Assembly: GCA_031279875.1 (NCBI GenBank)
Contig: JAITHS010000149.1
Coordinates: forward strand, 1 to 14,529
Length of the DNA: 14,529 nt
Direction of reading: 5' to 3'
Source: Tannerella sp.
Lineage (GTDB): Bacteria > Bacteroidota > Bacteroidia > Bacteroidales > Tannerellaceae
Shown piece by piece: positions 13,271 through 14,529 of this stretch (position 1 is its first letter; every line of letters starts with the position of its first letter). Below the pieces are notes generated by a model. It was not told where the DNA came from. It saw only the letters and a program-made list of their open reading frames with translations, and ran no database searches. A program made the translations under genes and the position numbers.

Positions 13271-14529
13271 ATGGCAACACTTGAAAAAATCAGAAACAAA
13301 GCCGGATTACTCGTAACAATAGTCGGTCTGGCACTATTTGCTTTTATTATCGGAGACCTGTTAAATTCAAGCTCTTCGTTCATCAACCGTAACCAAAATC
13401 ATGTGCTTGAAGTTAACGGTGAAGCGGTCGATTATCAGGAATACAACAGCCGCGAAACCGAATTGACGGAAGTCTATAAAATGCTGATGGGGCAACCGAA
13501 CATGTCGGATGCTTATATGGCGCGTATCAGAGACGATGTTTACAACGAAATCGTACTCGACAAAGTTCTTGCTCCTCGCCTCGAAAGTCTCGGAATAACA
13601 GTTACCGACGATGAAATGCTTGACATGACGCAGGGCGAAAATCTCTCGCCGCTAATACCGCAGTTTCTTCCGTTCCTCCAAAATCAGGAGACAGGGCAGT
13701 TCGACCGCAATGCTCTGGCCAATTTCCTCTATCAGTTGAAAACTATGGACCAGTATCCGCCCGAACAGAAAGAGCAACTGAAAACATACATGGGACTGTG
13801 GTTGTTTTGCGAAAAAAATATCAAACGTAACAGGCTGAACGAAAAATATACGGCGCTGCTCTCCAAAGCCGTAGCAGTGAACTCTTTGGAAGCAAAAGAC
13901 GCTTTTGAAAGCAAAAAAGAAAGTTCCGACATAGTTTTTACCATGAAATCGTTTGCAGGTATCCCCGATTCGACCATACAAGTATCACAGGCAGAGATTG
14001 AAAAACTTTACAACGAACGTAAAGAGATGTTTCGCCAATTAGAAACAGTAATCATCGACTATATCGCCGTTGACATCGTACCAAGTCAGGAAGATTACGA
14101 CAAGGCGCAAAAAGAAATGAATGAAATACGTGCCGAATTGGAAACAACCGACAACGTTGCCGCTCTGACAAACGAAAAATCAGACCGCAAGTATGTCAAC
14201 GCTTTCTTCTCACGCAACAGTTTTGCTTCCGACCCCGATTTAACTTCTTATGTCGAAACAGCAGCCGTAGGCGCTATCGAAGGACCGATTTTTAAAGACA
14301 ATACCTATCGACTGCTGAAACTTGTGGACAAGACAGTCGCTCCCGATTCCGTTCATGTGTTCGTACTGTCGCTGGCGCCACGCGCTACCGAAGCCGAAAC
14401 ACGCATCTATGCCGACAGTTTGCTCGCTACCATCCAAACCGACGACGATTTTAACGCCGCTATTCAGGCACATTCCGTTGACCAGTTTAAGGAAAAAGGC
14501 GGCGAGTTCGGCTGGCTTACCGAAGCCGC
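13271..14529 (+). CDS. ppiD: PpiD/SurA-like membrane-anchored peptidyl-prolyl isomerase (partial, right edge)
   Basis: The frame is open from the ATG at 13271 to the end of the window, 419 codons plus two bases. The N-terminus MATLEKIRNKAGLLVTIVGL begins a short cytoplasmic stub and one membrane span (about 11-31). The SurA_N-like helical chaperone domain follows (about 45-200, with VLEVNGEAVDYQEYNSRE). A parvulin rotamase domain starts near residue 361 (VHVFVLSLAPR) and includes QFKEKGGEFGWLTEA at the edge. In Bacteroidota this protein is about 700 residues, so roughly the last 280 are missing. It helps outer-membrane and periplasmic proteins fold after Sec export, which includes porins such as SusC-type barrels. 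It is separated from uvrD by 72 bp that hold its promoter. Confidence 0.9.
   Translation, partial: MATLEKIRNKAGLLVTIVGLALFAFIIGDLLNSSSSFINRNQNHVLEVNGEAVDYQEYNSRETELTEVYKMLMGQPNMSDAYMARIRDDVYNEIVLDKVLAPRLESLGITVTDDEMLDMTQGENLSPLIPQFLPFLQNQETGQFDRNALANFLYQLKTMDQYPPEQKEQLKTYMGLWLFCEKNIKRNRLNEKYTALLSKAVAVNSLEAKDAFESKKESSDIVFTMKSFAGIPDSTIQVSQAEIEKLYNERKEMFRQLETVIIDYIAVDIVPSQEDYDKAQKEMNEIRAELETTDNVAALTNEKSDRKYVNAFFSRNSFASDPDLTSYVETAAVGAIEGPIFKDNTYRLLKLVDKTVAPDSVHVFVLSLAPRATEAETRIYADSLLATIQTDDDFNAAIQAHSVDQFKEKGGEFGWLTEA

Overview
The window looks like a chromosomal segment of a Bacteroidales bacterium (phylum Bacteroidota). Three things point there: a SusC/SusD-type glycan uptake operon with several surface lipoproteins, promoters of the Bacteroidota type (TTTG, about 20 nt, TAnnTTTG) in front of transcription units, and a PpiD-like foldase typical of the phylum. 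All convincing genes lie on the + strand. The genus cannot be fixed from the sequence alone.

Layout. Bases 1-135 are the 3' end of a PD-(D/E)XK nuclease-superfamily gene. Bases 136-649 carry no credible gene and are packed with repeats: nested inverted repeats, a long hairpin, heptanucleotide arrays and TGCA-centred palindromes. Bases 650-9208 are one transcription unit of five genes: a TIG/NHL-propeller lipoprotein, a SusC-family TonB-dependent transporter, a SusD-family lipoprotein, a DUF1735/DUF4361-type lipoprotein, and a Big2-Big2-CBM6 lipoprotein. Together they would capture and import a glycan at the outer membrane. No glycoside hydrolase, sulfatase, peptidase or regulator is encoded with them in the window. 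Next, with its own promoter, is an unrecognised all-helical 238-residue protein (9315-10031). Its stop codon runs straight into a 21-bp tandem array and a second mosaic repeat element (10203-10497). After these come a short lipocalin-like lipoprotein (10576-10968) and, one base later, a UvrD/PcrA-family helicase (10970-13198). A PpiD-like periplasmic foldase begins at 13271 and runs off the right edge.

The least ordinary part is non-coding. Two repeat-rich islands share a module set: CAGGGCATTCGT-like ends, a 27-35 bp hairpin, ggtacc junctions, TTCTGCY heptamers and AAACC-n-GGTTT palindromes. The two islands are in opposite orientation and flank the 9.6-kb glycan operon plus the unknown gene. 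Tandem arrays of six unrelated unit sequences all have a period of 7 bp, and a seventh has a period of 21 (3 x 7). No transposase is visible, so I treat the islands as non-autonomous, dispersed genomic elements. Whether they are mobile or regulatory is open.
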